A stretch of 64,000 nucleotides of DNA from Durusdinium trenchii (Eukaryota > Sar > Dinophyceae > Suessiales > Symbiodiniaceae), in NCBI GenBank assembly GCA_963970005.1, contig CAXAMN010004080.1:233532-297531 (forward strand). The letters are read 5' to 3'. Position numbers and translations under genes: made by a program. Shown here piece after piece: positions 23,744-33,859 of this stretch. Within the stretch, counting starts at the first letter, position 1. Each line of letters starts with the position of its first letter. The notes under the pieces are model-generated. The model saw nothing but the letters and a program-made list of their open reading frames with translations. It was not told the origin of the DNA and did not search any database.

Positions 23744-25366
23744 TCATCCTGATGCTCCCAGTTCTACTCCCTCGACCGCATCGATGTCTCGGATCCCTCG
23801 GATGCGCGCCATGTAGTCCAGGGAGTGGCTCAGCAGGATCAGCCAAACAAGGGTGAAGCGCCGGACCAAATACAATTTCGTCAGGTAGAGAAAGCCAAAG
23901 CTGGCAACACACAAGGGGAAATAACTACAAGTCACAAGAATGGTGGCAAGTGCACACGGAAGGGGATGGCACCCTGCTTGCGCCAATGTCTGTATGGCCA
24001 TTATGCTTGCAGCTGTGCAGAGTGGCACGAAGGACCATACAAACATGTCATAGCGAGCGCTAAATTGACTTTGACGAACCTCCGGGGATGCCAAGACCAA
24101 AATGAAGTCAAGTGTCAGAAGTACCGGAGGCAAGGAGCAAAACAGTGAAAAAGCAAAGTCCGCTTGCAATGCGGTGCACTTCCGCCAGGTCCCCAGGACA
24201 AAGAGTGTGAGGGCTAATGGTGGCGCCACCCACGTTCCCCAAGGCAAGCTATTTCGGTAGAACTCCTTGTAAAACATGGTCTGAGTCTCCTCGGCTTCCT
24301 TGGCATGGACGACTGCAATCCATAGCACCCAGCTGTTCAGCCCAGCAAGCCAGCAAAAACCCCGAGCAGAACGTCCAGCCAGCCGACTTTCCCAAATGTT
24401 AGCACCTGCATGCTGAATCGTGTCGGGAATAGCCTTCGCACGCTGAGTGAAGTCCCATGTAAATGCACACATCATGATCGAGTGAAAAACTTGCCTTGAC
24501 TGGCACAAAGCGGCGCACGATACATTGAAAGACATTGAACACTGACACACTTTCAAACACTTGGCCATAGACTTGGGCCACCCTGTGCTATTTTTTAAAA
24601 TCAAGTCTTGACACAGAAAAGTCGGAAAGCTTCCTATACAAAGAACAGCTTGCGTCGGCAGTTCTGTCGTCATGTCAAAGTCGTCCACATAATGTTTACG
24701 CCAGAGCGCCTGCAATAGGGCAACATAGGCGCAAGTCAATACGAGAAGCAGTGCCGCTGGGTGAGCGTTACCTGCAACTGGTCTGTGATTGAACAGGAAT
24801 GGCAGAAGGATGGAAGGTCAGAGTGTTAAGTTTCCCAAATAATCTGGTAACCAAGCGTGAGCTATCCTGCGTCCATGCTAGTAGCTTAAGTAAGCTACAG
24901 TAGTAGCTAGCTCTCTACTACTAGCTACCTCGGCCTACAACCCGTGGCCTAAATTAGGGGACATGGCAGAAAATGAAACTTGCCGGGATGCAGTGGCACA
25001 AAGCTACAAAGCCTTCCAGCCACTGTGCTGCCAGGAAGTCCAGCCAACTGATCGAGGACAGGAGCCACATGCTGAGTGTCAAAGCCAACGCAAAGAACAA
25101 AGACTCTGCAACACCTGCTGCGCTGATGTCAGTATGTCAGAGCACAGGCAACCATCTACATGTTTGACCGGTGGTGAGGTGGTTTGTCCTTTTCCGTCTC
25201 GCTTTCTGGGAGAGGGAAACCAGAATTCCGGGCCCAGGCACTTTCTTCATTGCAGGTAAGCATCGGGTACAGAGCTCCAGCCAAGGCGAACCACATTAGT
25301 GCGAAGGCGCCAAATGGCAGGAGGAAAAAGTTCTGGGACATCATGAAGACCTTGGTGCTGCACTCT
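23744..25366 (-). CDS. Multipass membrane protein, 3' part (unknown family)
   Basis: The main block (minus strand, 24739-23744) is 331 codons to its stop. An acceptor-like TTGCAG before GCGCTCTGGCG suggests that the exon really starts near 24717. It holds at least five hydrophobic segments, for example WVAPPLALTLFVLGTW, FSLFCSLPPVLLTLDFILVL, MFVWSFVPLCTAASIMAI and CALATILVTCSYFPLCVASF. Two upstream hydrophobic exons are likely: 25344-25230 (MMSQNFFLLPFGAFALMWFA) and about 25125-24990 (SLFFALALTLSMWLLSSISW), the latter closing at a possible GCAAGT donor. The copia element begins 9 bp beyond this gene's last visible upstream sequence. The family is unrecognised, but multipass topology is well supported. 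Confidence 0.5.
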
Positions 25367-25369
25367 AAG

Positions 25370-25374
25370 GACCG
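25370..25374. repeat. Target-site duplication, left copy
   Basis: GACCG immediately precedes the left LTR and is repeated exactly after the right LTR at 33855-33859. A 5-bp duplication is normal for copia integrases. Confidence 0.95.
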
Positions 25375-25652
25375 TGCAGTTCATGAACTTGAGAGTCACG
25401 AACATGAGGACACATGTGAGTTCATGCTCCGGTCAACCGGTCACCTCTCGGCCCAATGAAGGGGCCCCTTGTTTAGCCTTCACGTGGCTGCCATGGAGTG
25501 AGAAAAGGTCCGCACTTGGTGGACGATCGGTCGTGTGCTGTTGAGTCGGCATATCCATTGGTTTGCACTACATTGAGCATTGAGGTACACCCTTTTGTTG
25601 CTGGTTGTGTTGCTACATTGGTTGTACATGCTACCAGTGCACACCAACTGCA
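25375..25652 (+). repeat. 5' LTR
   Basis: It starts TGCAGTTCATGAACTTGAGA and ends CACACCAACTGCA. It is identical to the right LTR except for one base. It should contain the promoter and the RNA start. I see no clear TATA box, which would be unusual in dinoflagellates in any case. Confidence 0.97.
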
Positions 25653-25653
25653 C

Positions 25654-25665
25654 TGGTAGCGGAGC
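25654..25665 (+). other. Primer-binding site (initiator tRNA-Met-like)
   Basis: TGGTAGCGGAGC begins one base after the LTR. TGG pairs with the universal CCA tail, and the remainder would pair with a 3' end of type GCTCCGCTA-CCA, close to eukaryotic initiator tRNA-Met, the usual copia primer. The dinoflagellate tRNA sequence itself is not in this window. Confidence 0.75.
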
Positions 25666-25683
25666 AGAGTTAGCTCCGGGGTC

Positions 25684-28090
25684 ATGGCGGACGTCAAGGA
25701 TCGGTTAAATGAGGTGCCTAGCTGGGACGGTTCCTCGAAGACTTGGCGCCGCTATTGCAAAGAAGTTGGATGGTATCTTTCTGGAACGAAGAGTTCCCAA
25801 CGGAAGTACGTCGCTGCCAAACTGATCAGTCGGTTGTCGGGTGCCGCTCGCCTCCTTTCCATGTCCTGGCACCAAAGGGATTTTGAAGGTGAAGAAGGAG
25901 TTCAAGTCATGTTGAGGCGGTTCGCCTCCTCCCCTTTGGTGAGGCGCAGCCTTCCCAATGCGGCTGCGACGATGTCATCCTATTTCATGTTCCAACGACG
26001 GCCTGGAGAAAGCATTGCACAATTCCTGGCGAGGGAAACATTAGGTTTTGAGGAATTCCAGGAGGCCTTGCTACAACTCAAAGAGGAGAAAGATGGAATC
26101 TCCCCTGCAGATCGTTTGTTTGAGTTGCCTGAGATCACCACCTCCGAGACCTCAGACAAAGGTGAACGCTATTACAACCCTTGGCATCGAGATCAACGCT
26201 GGCGTGATTGGGAGGAAACCCCTTTTGAAGAGCAGGTTGAGCAAACAGTTGATGACCATGAGGGTTATGCAGCAGTTCCTCAAACATCCGATGCAGGTGA
26301 GGAAGCAGCTCCTCACTCACCGGCGGGGTCGCCGAACCGGACTCGTCAAACACAAAGGAGCCCTTCCCGCAAGACAGAGCAACAGAGGATGATTGATGGT
26401 TTGGGTCCTATGGATTCTTTTATATTAGATGTTTTGCGTGGCTGGAGACTACTTGTTGCAGCAAGCCTTACAAATGATGAATGGAGAGACATCCTAGCTA
26501 GCACTGGCAACAAGCTCGACTACCCGGCCATCGCTGAGGCTCTTCAGACCCTATGGGATGAACAGCTCAATCATCATCATGGAGCCTCCAAAGGTACAGT
26601 GTTGCAACAACATTGGGTTGAGACCGCAGATCCTTGGTATAATGCTGCGTGGCACGAGTCCTCGTGGGACACTGAGGATTGGCATGAGTCAGATTGGCAC
26701 TCCATGGACCAATTTGGTGCGTGGCCTCAAGCTGCCAACGACCCAGTGGATAACACTGCAACCACTGATGATGATCCTGAACTCCAAGAAGCTTTGGAGG
26801 CTGAGAAGGCCGCAGAGGCTTTGGCAGTTGAAGCTCGTCGAACCTGGTCGCAAGCTCAGCAGGCTACAACAGCCCTTCGACGTGACCGTGGTTTTGGACA
26901 GTTTGCTGGAACCTCATCCTCCAAAGGTGGCAAGGGAAACATCCGTTGTCACATTTGTTCAGGTCCTCATTTTGCTCGTGATTGTCCTGACCGTCAACAT
27001 CCACAGTACCGCAAGGGTGGTGGAAAGCAGTTGAGTCCAGCTGAGCTGGACGCCTATTTCTTCAAGGGCAAGGGGAAAGGCATGCGAAAAGGGAAGGATC
27101 AAATGATGTCCTCATGGGACGATTCCTACATGGCGCCTTGGGATGTGATGTACACCCAGAAGGGCAAGAACAAGAATGCTGGCAAGGGCGGAAAGCTTCG
27201 TTCCACCGTCAATGTCTATGGCATGGACTATGGTGGGATGGATTTTAGCATGATGGAGCTCCACACGCTTGAGTTCCATGAGACGATGGAAGCAGTTCCC
27301 TTGGAGCTCTACACCTCCAATGAGACTCCAGCTCCTCGAGCCATCCCTGAAGGATTTGGCATGTTGGATTGCGGGGCTACGGCCTCGGCTGGACCTGAAG
27401 CTTCTGTCAAAAAGTTGATCGCCAAGCTGCGTGAAAGTGATCCACAGTTGAAGGTCACCATCGATGTGGAACGAAGACCCTTTTTCAGGTATGGTTCAGG
27501 TCGTTGGGGACAGGCCATGTACTTTGCCTCCATCAGCGACCCCACGAACCCCACCAAGTCCTTTGAGGTGTTTGCCCTGCCGAATCCCACGGAGTATTAC
27601 CAGAAGTCCTTCAAAGACTATATGCTGGTCCCAATTCTTGTCGGTATGGATTTCCTCACCAAGGTCGGCCTGATTCTGGATTTCCAAGATGGTCATGCAG
27701 TGTTTGGTATGGACCCTTCAGCTGAACCCTTCATCATGTCCAAGAACACCAAGGGTCACTTCATGGTCGACATCGGTCAGTACCTGTTCGGTCAGCCTTC
27801 CATCGGCTCTCAGGCTCCAGAGACCTTCACCGCTGGCATGCAGCTACAGGTTGGAGGACCCAGTGGTGATTGGTTTGAGCTTGCTGTCAACGAGAGTGAT
27901 TCTTGTCATGTCTCAGCAGTTGATGTCCATGTCACCAAGCAGAGCACTTCCATGAGCACTGGTTTTGAGCTTTTGTTTCAACGCCGGAAGCTTTTGAATG
28001 AGCAGTCGCATTCCGCAGCTTTGGGCTGTCCAGTTGGCTCAACCTCACTGACGGCTCCTTTGACATCTGATGGCCAAATCCTCCAAGGGG
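25684..28090 (+). CDS. gag-pr: Copia gag and protease
   Basis: The frame starts at the ATG at 25684, the first after the primer-binding site. Residues 1-400 form the gag capsid region (early WDGSSKTWRRYCKEVGWYL). A zinc knuckle sits at residues 422-434 (CHICSGPHFARDC), spaced C-x2-C-x3-H-x4-C, one residue shorter than the standard knuckle. Lys/Gly-rich RNA-binding stretches follow. The aspartic protease motif is at residues 561-565 (LDCGA, where DSGA or DTGA is usual), with the second hydrophobic motif ILVGMDFLTKVGLILDF near residue 650. The frame stays open to 30291, but the protein sense leaves it between about 28064 and 28105. Confidence 0.9.
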
Positions 28091-28720
28091 TACAAGACCG
28101 CGACCCCACTGGATCCAGAACGTCGTCAGGGTCACGACTTGAAGGATCCTCGAGCTCAGCCATCATGCTGGCCGTGTCTCGGCAAGCACGTGCCCTCAGT
28201 GACTGGAAGCAACGCTCATGGTTCATGGGCCAAGTGCGCCGTGTGTGCTCTCCGCGTGGAGTACATTCCTCGTCAGGGGTCTCCGGCCAGCTCCGTGGTT
28301 CACAAGGACCACACCTTTGTGGACAAGGCTCTGAGCATGATCCAGGAGGGCATTCCGAAGGGCACTCTTCCGGACTACGAGATGGTGGAGAAGACCTACG
28401 ACTATGTGGAAGCAATGGACAAGATTCGCGCCATGAAGGCCAAGATCTCCACCATGGAAGCCGAAGCCCAGGGAATGTTGAACAGCCTCGAGATCATGTA
28501 CAACGGCTCCAAGAAGAAGACCACGAAGGCCACGGAGGCCGAGAGGATCCTGGCTCATTTGACGCCGGAGGAGTGGACCCACGTCAGCAATCTGGCATCG
28601 CAACGACAAGCCGGACAGAGCTCGACATCGGAGATGATTCCCTTCAGCCCCAGCTCGGACGTGGAAGTGGAGGAGATCACACCGGCGAAGGCCAAGAGTC
28701 CAGTGATCCACCTGGGCTAG
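28064..28720 (+). CDS. Zinc-ribbon/coiled-coil segment, shifted frame
   Basis: This segment makes sense in a frame one base ahead of gag. It reads TATPLDPERRQGHDLKDP, then a four-cysteine pattern (SCWPC and, about 25 residues later, KCAVC), then RVEYIPRQGSPAS and a charged helix (DYVEAMDKIRAMKAKISTME) ending in an acidic tail. The gag frame over the same bases gives only Ser/Gly/His/Arg-rich low complexity, as expected for a wrong frame. Similar linkers occur between protease and integrase in dinoflagellate copia-like polyproteins, as far as I recall. An indel near 28064-28105 and a compensating one near 28700-28720 would restore continuity. Confidence 0.7.
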   Translation, partial: HLMAKSSKGYKTATPLDPERRQGHDLKDPRAQPSCWPCLGKHVPSVTGSNAHGSWAKCAVCALRVEYIPRQGSPASSVVHKDHTFVDKALSMIQEGIPKGTLPDYEMVEKTYDYVEAMDKIRAMKAKISTMEAEAQGMLNSLEIMYNGSKKKTTKATEAERILAHLTPEEWTHVSNLASQRQAGQSSTSEMIPFSPSSDVEVEEITPAKAKSPVIHLG

Positions 28721-30200
28721 ATGAGACACTCGGCACCACCGTGCCGGAGCTACAGATTGAACAGTTCGCGAAAAAGGTTCAGTTCTCTGACGCTCCACCG
28801 GAGGTGCATCAATTCGTTGACACCACAGCTGAGACAGCTTCTGAGGTTCCCGATCAGGAGTACACTTGTGAGACTGTGGAGTTTGAGCTTTTGAAGATCG
28901 ATGAGGGCAAGTCCAACAAGTCCTCACGCCGTGGCAAGTCTCGTCGAGCTGCCAAGCATGTTTTGAATTCAACTTCATCAAGAACCACCTCACTCCATGG
29001 TTCAGCTTCGTTTTCACCCGCACAGGAGATGGAAGAGCAGCTCTCTTCAGCACCGTCCCGTTCATCTGGACTCTCCGTGCTTCCTTGGAGAATTTGCCAG
29101 GCCGTGATGGCCTTGAGTAGCATGCTCCTTTTGGTGGCCCAGAATGACCTGAGCACTTTGCTTCGTGGCCACCAGCAAGTCGATGTCTGGGAGATCTTTT
29201 GCGCTCCCGATTCTTGGTTGAGCTCGGCTTGTCACTCGGAAGGACTGACTGCCTCCCGCATCAATCTCCACCAGAACTTCGACATGTACCGTGCCGACAC
29301 CTATGATGAGCTTTGGGACAAGTTCAAAAGAGAACGGCCTCGTCGCATCTGGGTCTCTTCCAGGTGCACCTACTGGTGTCCGTTCACCAGCCTGAACTAC
29401 CAGACCGTCGAAGAGAAGAAGATCCTTGAGAAGTATCGACGGAAAGAACGAGCCATGTTCCGTCGGCTGATTCCCTTCCTGTCCTCGGCCGTGCAGTACA
29501 ACCCCAACCTCGAGATCTTCTGGGAATGGCCCACTCGATGCTATGGCTGGAATGAGCCTATGATCCAGCGTTTGGGTCATGAGATGATCAAGGCCAATAA
29601 GGAGTGGCTCTTTGCTCGCATTGATGGTTGCCGCTATGGCCTACTCTCCAAGCAGGGCCTTCCTTTGAGAAAGCAGTGGACCATTGCCACGACTTCAAGA
29701 CACTTCTTCACAGTGTATCGAGCCAAGACTTGCACTGGATCCCATGACCACGACCACATCCAAGGAGTTGAGACCAACCGGTCCGCCTACTACCCTTGGA
29801 AGATGTGCAAGTCAATTGCTCAGCACTGGCGAGCCGAACTCTATCCAGCTCGTTGGCTTGATCGTCTTCAATCTCCCGTTGCTGCACACATGACAGGAGA
29901 AGAGCAGATCCACTCACTTCAGCTCGAAGCAATGCCTCAAGAGCTGGAGGATGACGATGAGCCCAATGCAGAACTTCGCAAACAGTGGGACATCCAGCTG
30001 CTCAAGTACCACAAGGCAGCCGGACATCCCAACAACTACAACTTGGCCCGCATCATCCGAGAAGCTGGTCAACCCCGCTGGAAGGTTGAAGCAGCCTTGA
30101 AGCTGCCATGTGATGATTGCAAAGCCTTGAAGATGGGCGGCGCTTCCAGTGGCAAGATACCACCAGCTTCCATGCGGCCGCTTCCAAAGGCTTGGGAAAT
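28712..30200 (+). CDS. Methyltransferase-like domain and integrase zinc finger
   Basis: Back in the gag frame, the protein reads QFAKKVQFSDAPPEVHQF, a basic linker (SNKSSRRGKSRRAAKH), then a folded domain at about 29175-29880. It contains VWEIFCAPDSWLSSACHSEG, RRIWVSSRCTYWCPFTSLNY, IFWEWPTRCYGW and IDGCRYGLLSKQG. The spacing recalls C5-methyltransferase motifs I, IV (PC) and VI (ENV), but the match is loose. From about 30000 comes the integrase HHCC finger: KYHKAAGHPNNYNLARIIRE, then CDDC. The sense is lost near 30170-30210, where the frame moves to the next segment. Confidence 0.7.
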
Positions 30201-33200
30201 GGTACAAGCTTTTGGTTCTGATGGACTTTGCCACTCATTTCAAAGCTGGCAAGATCCTACGCTCCATGGATCTCTACAAGCAGGAGAATGAGAACACCAC
30301 TGAGATCCTCGAGGGCATCTTTGACCTCTGGCTTGCTTCCAAGCCTAAGATGACCATTCTGGTCCCTGACAATGCGAAGTCTATGGTCAGCGCCCAAGCT
30401 CGAACCACCCTCTCCGACCTCAACATCCAGATTGAAGTACCACCAGCTAAAGAAAGCTGGAGCCACGGCCTGATGGAAAGAGCCGTCCAAGAGGTCAAGA
30501 TCGTTGCCTCCAAGACTGCGCTCTCCTTTCCGGCGCTCTCTGCAAAGACCATCTTGGCTCTCTCCATCAACTCCCTCAATGCCACAGAGGTCGTGCAGGG
30601 GTACACTCCTCATCAGTGGGTGTATGGGAAGCAGTTTAGCTTCTCAGAAGAAGATGAGAGATCCATGCAGCAGATTCTGCCTGATGTCTCAGGTACCGAC
30701 TTCATCTCCCTGCTCTCCAATCGACAACAAGCAGAGGAGATTGCGAGAAAGGCGAGATCCCAGTTGGTTCTTGGAAAGCTTCGCAATTCCCGTGTGAGGC
30801 AACCTCTTCAAGTTTTCCAGCCCATGGACCTTGTCAAGATCTGGCGTCGCTATTCAACTGATGGTGGTGCCAGAGGAGGTCTTCGCCAGCTTGGCCATCC
30901 TCAATGGCTGGGTCCGGGCAGAGTTGTCTTCCACGAGGTCATCCATGGTCAACGACCGGAGGAGGAAAGACGACACATCGTCTGGGTCATTGTGGCCGGT
31001 GCCATGCATCGATGTTCAGTGCACTCGGTCAGAAAGGTCACGGAGCGTGAACGCCTTGACTACGAGATCTCAAATCCAGAAGATCCTTCTCATTGGCGCT
31101 CCTTGGCTGATATGGTGCCTCGTCGGTCGTACATTGACCTGCTTCCAGAAGAGCCAACGGAAGAAGATGTTGAGTTACCTCCTTTGCCAGATGAGCCTGG
31201 TCCATCAACACTTCAGGATCAAAGGCCTCCAGAGAAGCGACATCGTATGAAGAGCCCATGGTCACCACTTCATGGACCACAACCTCCACCGGCTGTGCCA
31301 TCTCTGGAGTATACTCCCTCAGAAGCACCTCTCAATGAGTCTGAGGATCAGCCAACTCACGCTGAACCAGATGACACTGAGGAAGTGACCGGCACTGGCA
31401 TTGGCAGTGGCATTCCAACCTTGGGTGAACGCTTCACCAACCTCTCGGACAACAAGCCCTTGATCTCATTGTCCTCCGACAGTTCCAAAGCAAGTGCTTC
31501 AGATTCAGCAGCTGAGCCTGACTCCAAGAAGGCTCGCCTGGACTCCGATGCCCTGATCTTCCACGCCTTGGAGATGTGCGAAGAAGGTTGGATCTTGGAC
31601 ATTGAGTTGGACGTCAAGTCCCAAAGAGAGAAGGAGCGTTTCATCAAGCACCCTTCGTTGTTCTTGGCTCAGAAGCTCCGTGACTGTGAGGTCAGATTGG
31701 AAAAGCTTTCGCCCGCACATCGTGAACTTTTTGTTCGTGCCAAGTCAAAGGAGGTCAACAGCTTCCTGACCAATGTGGCTGTCCGTCGTTGCCTGGACAG
31801 TCACGAAGAGCGTGAGGCTTGGGACTCTGGGCGCATCATGCGCTGCAGGTGGGTTCTCACATGGAAGCCCACTCCTGAGGAGAGCATGGAAGAAGCTCTT
31901 CAAGAAGTGGCATCCAAGCCTGGCTCCACGACTCTGACATCCGATGGCAAGAAGAAGGCCAAGGCAAGAATTGTTTTGCTTGGTTTTGAGCATCCTGATC
32001 TACTTCATGAAAGCCATCGTACTTCCTCACCAGTGCAAGCAGTTCTCACTCGCAACTTGTCTTATCAGCTGGTGATGGAAGAGGGTTGGGACATTGAAGG
32101 CATTGACATGAGCACCGCCTTTTTGCAAACACTCCCCACTGAAGAGTCCAAGCGCCTGTGGACAACCGGTGTCAAGGAGCTCAGGGACGCTCTCCAGATC
32201 CCCGAGCGTGGTGTGATGCGCATTTTGAAGAACTTCTACGGAAGCACCACGGCTCCCCGGAATCTGTGGGAGAATGTTGACAAGAGCCTCCGTGACTTGG
32301 GAGCTGTGTCCATTCAGGGCGATGCCTGTTTCTGGATTTGGTTTGTGGACAATGAAGCCTACAATCCTGCCACGGATCCTGAGCACTTCAAGCTGCGACC
32401 CCTCGGCTTCATGGCTGGACATGTGGATGATTTTCACCGTGCTGGCGATGTCAAGGACAGCCGTTGGACGCAGATCAAAGCAGCCATTGATAAACAATAT
32501 CGTTGGGGCACAGCAAAGCAGAACAGCTACCGCCATGCAGGTACAGATTTGTCCATGCAGAAGGACGCTAAGTTTGGGAGGTGTCTTGTGGTGGATCAAC
32601 AGTTTTACATTGAAATGTTGCAGGACGTTGATGTGCACCCCACTCGGTTCAGCAACGGATCATCCACCATGACTCCCAAGGAGATTGCGGCCTGTCGGAC
32701 ATCACTTGGTGCCTTGCAGTGGTTGGCGGTCCAGTCACAACCGCTCATCACTGCTCGCTGCAATTTGCTCATTACTGAGCTTTCCACGGATCCCAAGATC
32801 CAGATCGCCCAGGAGCTACAAGAGATGATTCGGGAGCTGCGCAAAGAAGGGTCAACATTGAAGTTCTTCAAGTTGCCTGGCGTTCGTCGTTGGACGGATT
32901 TGTGTGTGGTTGGCCTGGGGGACCAGGCGCACAACAACAGACCCCGTGGAGGGTCGACGGGAGGCATGACAGTTTTCCTGTCAGGCCCTGACGCCCTCAA
33001 GGGCGTCCCAACGCCAATGTGTTTGGTGGCTTGGCGCAGCTGGAAGCTGAAACGGGTGGCGATCGGCACCAACGATGCCGAAATGCAGGCGATTGTTGAA
33101 ACAGAGGATGTGGTCTATAGAACCAGACTGCTATGGGCAGGCATGCACGGCACCGGCTCCATCTTCAAGGGCCGGGATTTGCTGAGCCTTGCGGACTCTC

Positions 33201-33379
33201 AGGTCCGGTTGGTCCCTGGTGTGCTTGGGACCGATTCGAAAGGAGGGTTCGATTCGGTCATGGTGAACGAATCACCGCTGCTGGGTTTGTCGAACATGCG
33301 CGCTGCCATACAGGCATACCAATTGAAGCAGGCCATTCGATTCTGCCTCACCAAGTTGATTTGGCTTGCGAGCGACTAG
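30149..33379 (+). CDS. pol: Copia integrase core, reverse transcriptase, RNase H
   Basis: The ATG at 30149 is only the first in the open frame, and sense begins near 30200. Integrase: LLVLMDFATHFKAGK, the second aspartate in VPDNAKSM and the glutamate in ESWSHGLMERAVQE. The strand that should bear the first catalytic aspartate is not visible and seems deleted. Reverse transcriptase: WVLTWKP, GIDMSTAFLQTLP, and the active site GHVDDFHRAG (HVDD at 32420-32431 in place of YVDD). RNase H: VVGLGDQAHNNRPRGG, AIGTNDAEMQAIVETED and GTDSKGGFDSV. The frame stops at TAG 33377-33379, short of the expected NLGDALTKK tail, which follows immediately. Confidence 0.9.
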   Translation: MARYHQLPCGRFQRLGKWYKLLVLMDFATHFKAGKILRSMDLYKQENENTTEILEGIFDLWLASKPKMTILVPDNAKSMVSAQARTTLSDLNIQIEVPPAKESWSHGLMERAVQEVKIVASKTALSFPALSAKTILALSINSLNATEVVQGYTPHQWVYGKQFSFSEEDERSMQQILPDVSGTDFISLLSNRQQAEEIARKARSQLVLGKLRNSRVRQPLQVFQPMDLVKIWRRYSTDGGARGGLRQLGHPQWLGPGRVVFHEVIHGQRPEEERRHIVWVIVAGAMHRCSVHSVRKVTERERLDYEISNPEDPSHWRSLADMVPRRSYIDLLPEEPTEEDVELPPLPDEPGPSTLQDQRPPEKRHRMKSPWSPLHGPQPPPAVPSLEYTPSEAPLNESEDQPTHAEPDDTEEVTGTGIGSGIPTLGERFTNLSDNKPLISLSSDSSKASASDSAAEPDSKKARLDSDALIFHALEMCEEGWILDIELDVKSQREKERFIKHPSLFLAQKLRDCEVRLEKLSPAHRELFVRAKSKEVNSFLTNVAVRRCLDSHEEREAWDSGRIMRCRWVLTWKPTPEESMEEALQEVASKPGSTTLTSDGKKKAKARIVLLGFEHPDLLHESHRTSSPVQAVLTRNLSYQLVMEEGWDIEGIDMSTAFLQTLPTEESKRLWTTGVKELRDALQIPERGVMRILKNFYGSTTAPRNLWENVDKSLRDLGAVSIQGDACFWIWFVDNEAYNPATDPEHFKLRPLGFMAGHVDDFHRAGDVKDSRWTQIKAAIDKQYRWGTAKQNSYRHAGTDLSMQKDAKFGRCLVVDQQFYIEMLQDVDVHPTRFSNGSSTMTPKEIAACRTSLGALQWLAVQSQPLITARCNLLITELSTDPKIQIAQELQEMIRELRKEGSTLKFFKLPGVRRWTDLCVVGLGDQAHNNRPRGGSTGGMTVFLSGPDALKGVPTPMCLVAWRSWKLKRVAIGTNDAEMQAIVETEDVVYRTRLLWAGMHGTGSIFKGRDLLSLADSQVRLVPGVLGTDSKGGFDSVMVNESPLLGLSNMRAAIQAYQLKQAIRFCLTKLIWLASD

Positions 33380-33576
33380 AACTTAGGTGACGCGCTCACA
33401 AAAAAGAAGGGCGACTGCAGAGACAGTCTGACTTTCTTTTTGCGCCACCGCGCTTGGCAGCTCAAGTTCGATCCGAACTTCATCGTTTCGGCCAAGAAGC
33501 AGCGACAAGCTTCGAGGACCACTCCCTCTCAGGTGCTCGGTAGGAGGATCATGAACTCAAAAGAAAATTTTGGAGA
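33380..33576 (+). pseudogene. Read-through tail of pol and polypurine tract
   Basis: Directly after the TAG, the same frame reads NLGDALTKKKGDCRDSLTFF and then AWQLKFDPNFIVSAKKQ, a typical C-terminal end of copia RNase H polyproteins. The TAG is therefore probably a nonsense mutation. The final 18 bases (33559-33576, AAAAGAAAATTTTGGAGA) are purine-rich and abut the right LTR, where plus-strand priming is expected. Confidence 0.75.
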
Positions 33577-33854
33577 TGCAGTTCATGAACTTGAGAGTCA
33601 CGAACATGAGGACACATGTGAGTTCATGCTCCGGTCAACCGGTCACCTCTCGGCCCAATGAAGGGGCCCCTTGTTTAGCCTTCACGTGGCTGCCATGGAG
33701 TGAGAGAAGGTCCGCACTTGGTGGACGATCGGTCGTGTGCTGTTGAGTCGGCATATCCATTGGTTTGCACTACATTGAGCATTGAGGTACACCCTTTTGT
33801 TGCTGGTTGTGTTGCTACATTGGTTGTACATGCTACCAGTGCACACCAACTGCA
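33577..33854 (+). repeat. 3' LTR
   Basis: The sequence matches the left LTR over 278 bp with a single difference (G at 33706 against A at 25504). Both ends keep TG...CA. Confidence 0.97.
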
Positions 33855-33859
33855 GACCG
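33855..33859. repeat. Target-site duplication, right copy
   Basis: GACCG, identical to 25370-25374. Joining the flanks across one copy gives the empty site, CTCTAAGGACCGTCATGAAT. Confidence 0.95.

Larger units (their letters stand above)
25375..33854 (+). mobile_element. Ty1/copia LTR retrotransposon, full length
   Basis: The element is 8,480 bp with 278-bp LTRs (TG...CA ends), a primer-binding site, a purine-rich tract and a 5-bp target duplication. The domain order is gag with zinc knuckle, aspartic protease, a zinc-ribbon and coiled-coil segment, a methyltransferase-like segment, integrase, reverse transcriptase and RNase H. Integrase before reverse transcriptase defines copia (Pseudoviridae type). 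The LTRs differ at one base (A at 25504, G at 33706), implying recent insertion. The coding region nevertheless changes frame three times and carries a TAG near its end, so this copy is probably non-autonomous. It lies in the plus sense, opposite to the surrounding host genes. Confidence 0.97.

Noticed and set aside
28223..29065. Minus-strand 280-codon frame inside the copia element
   Set aside because: It mirrors the conserved plus-strand zinc-ribbon/coiled-coil and linker segment and has no family signature of its own.
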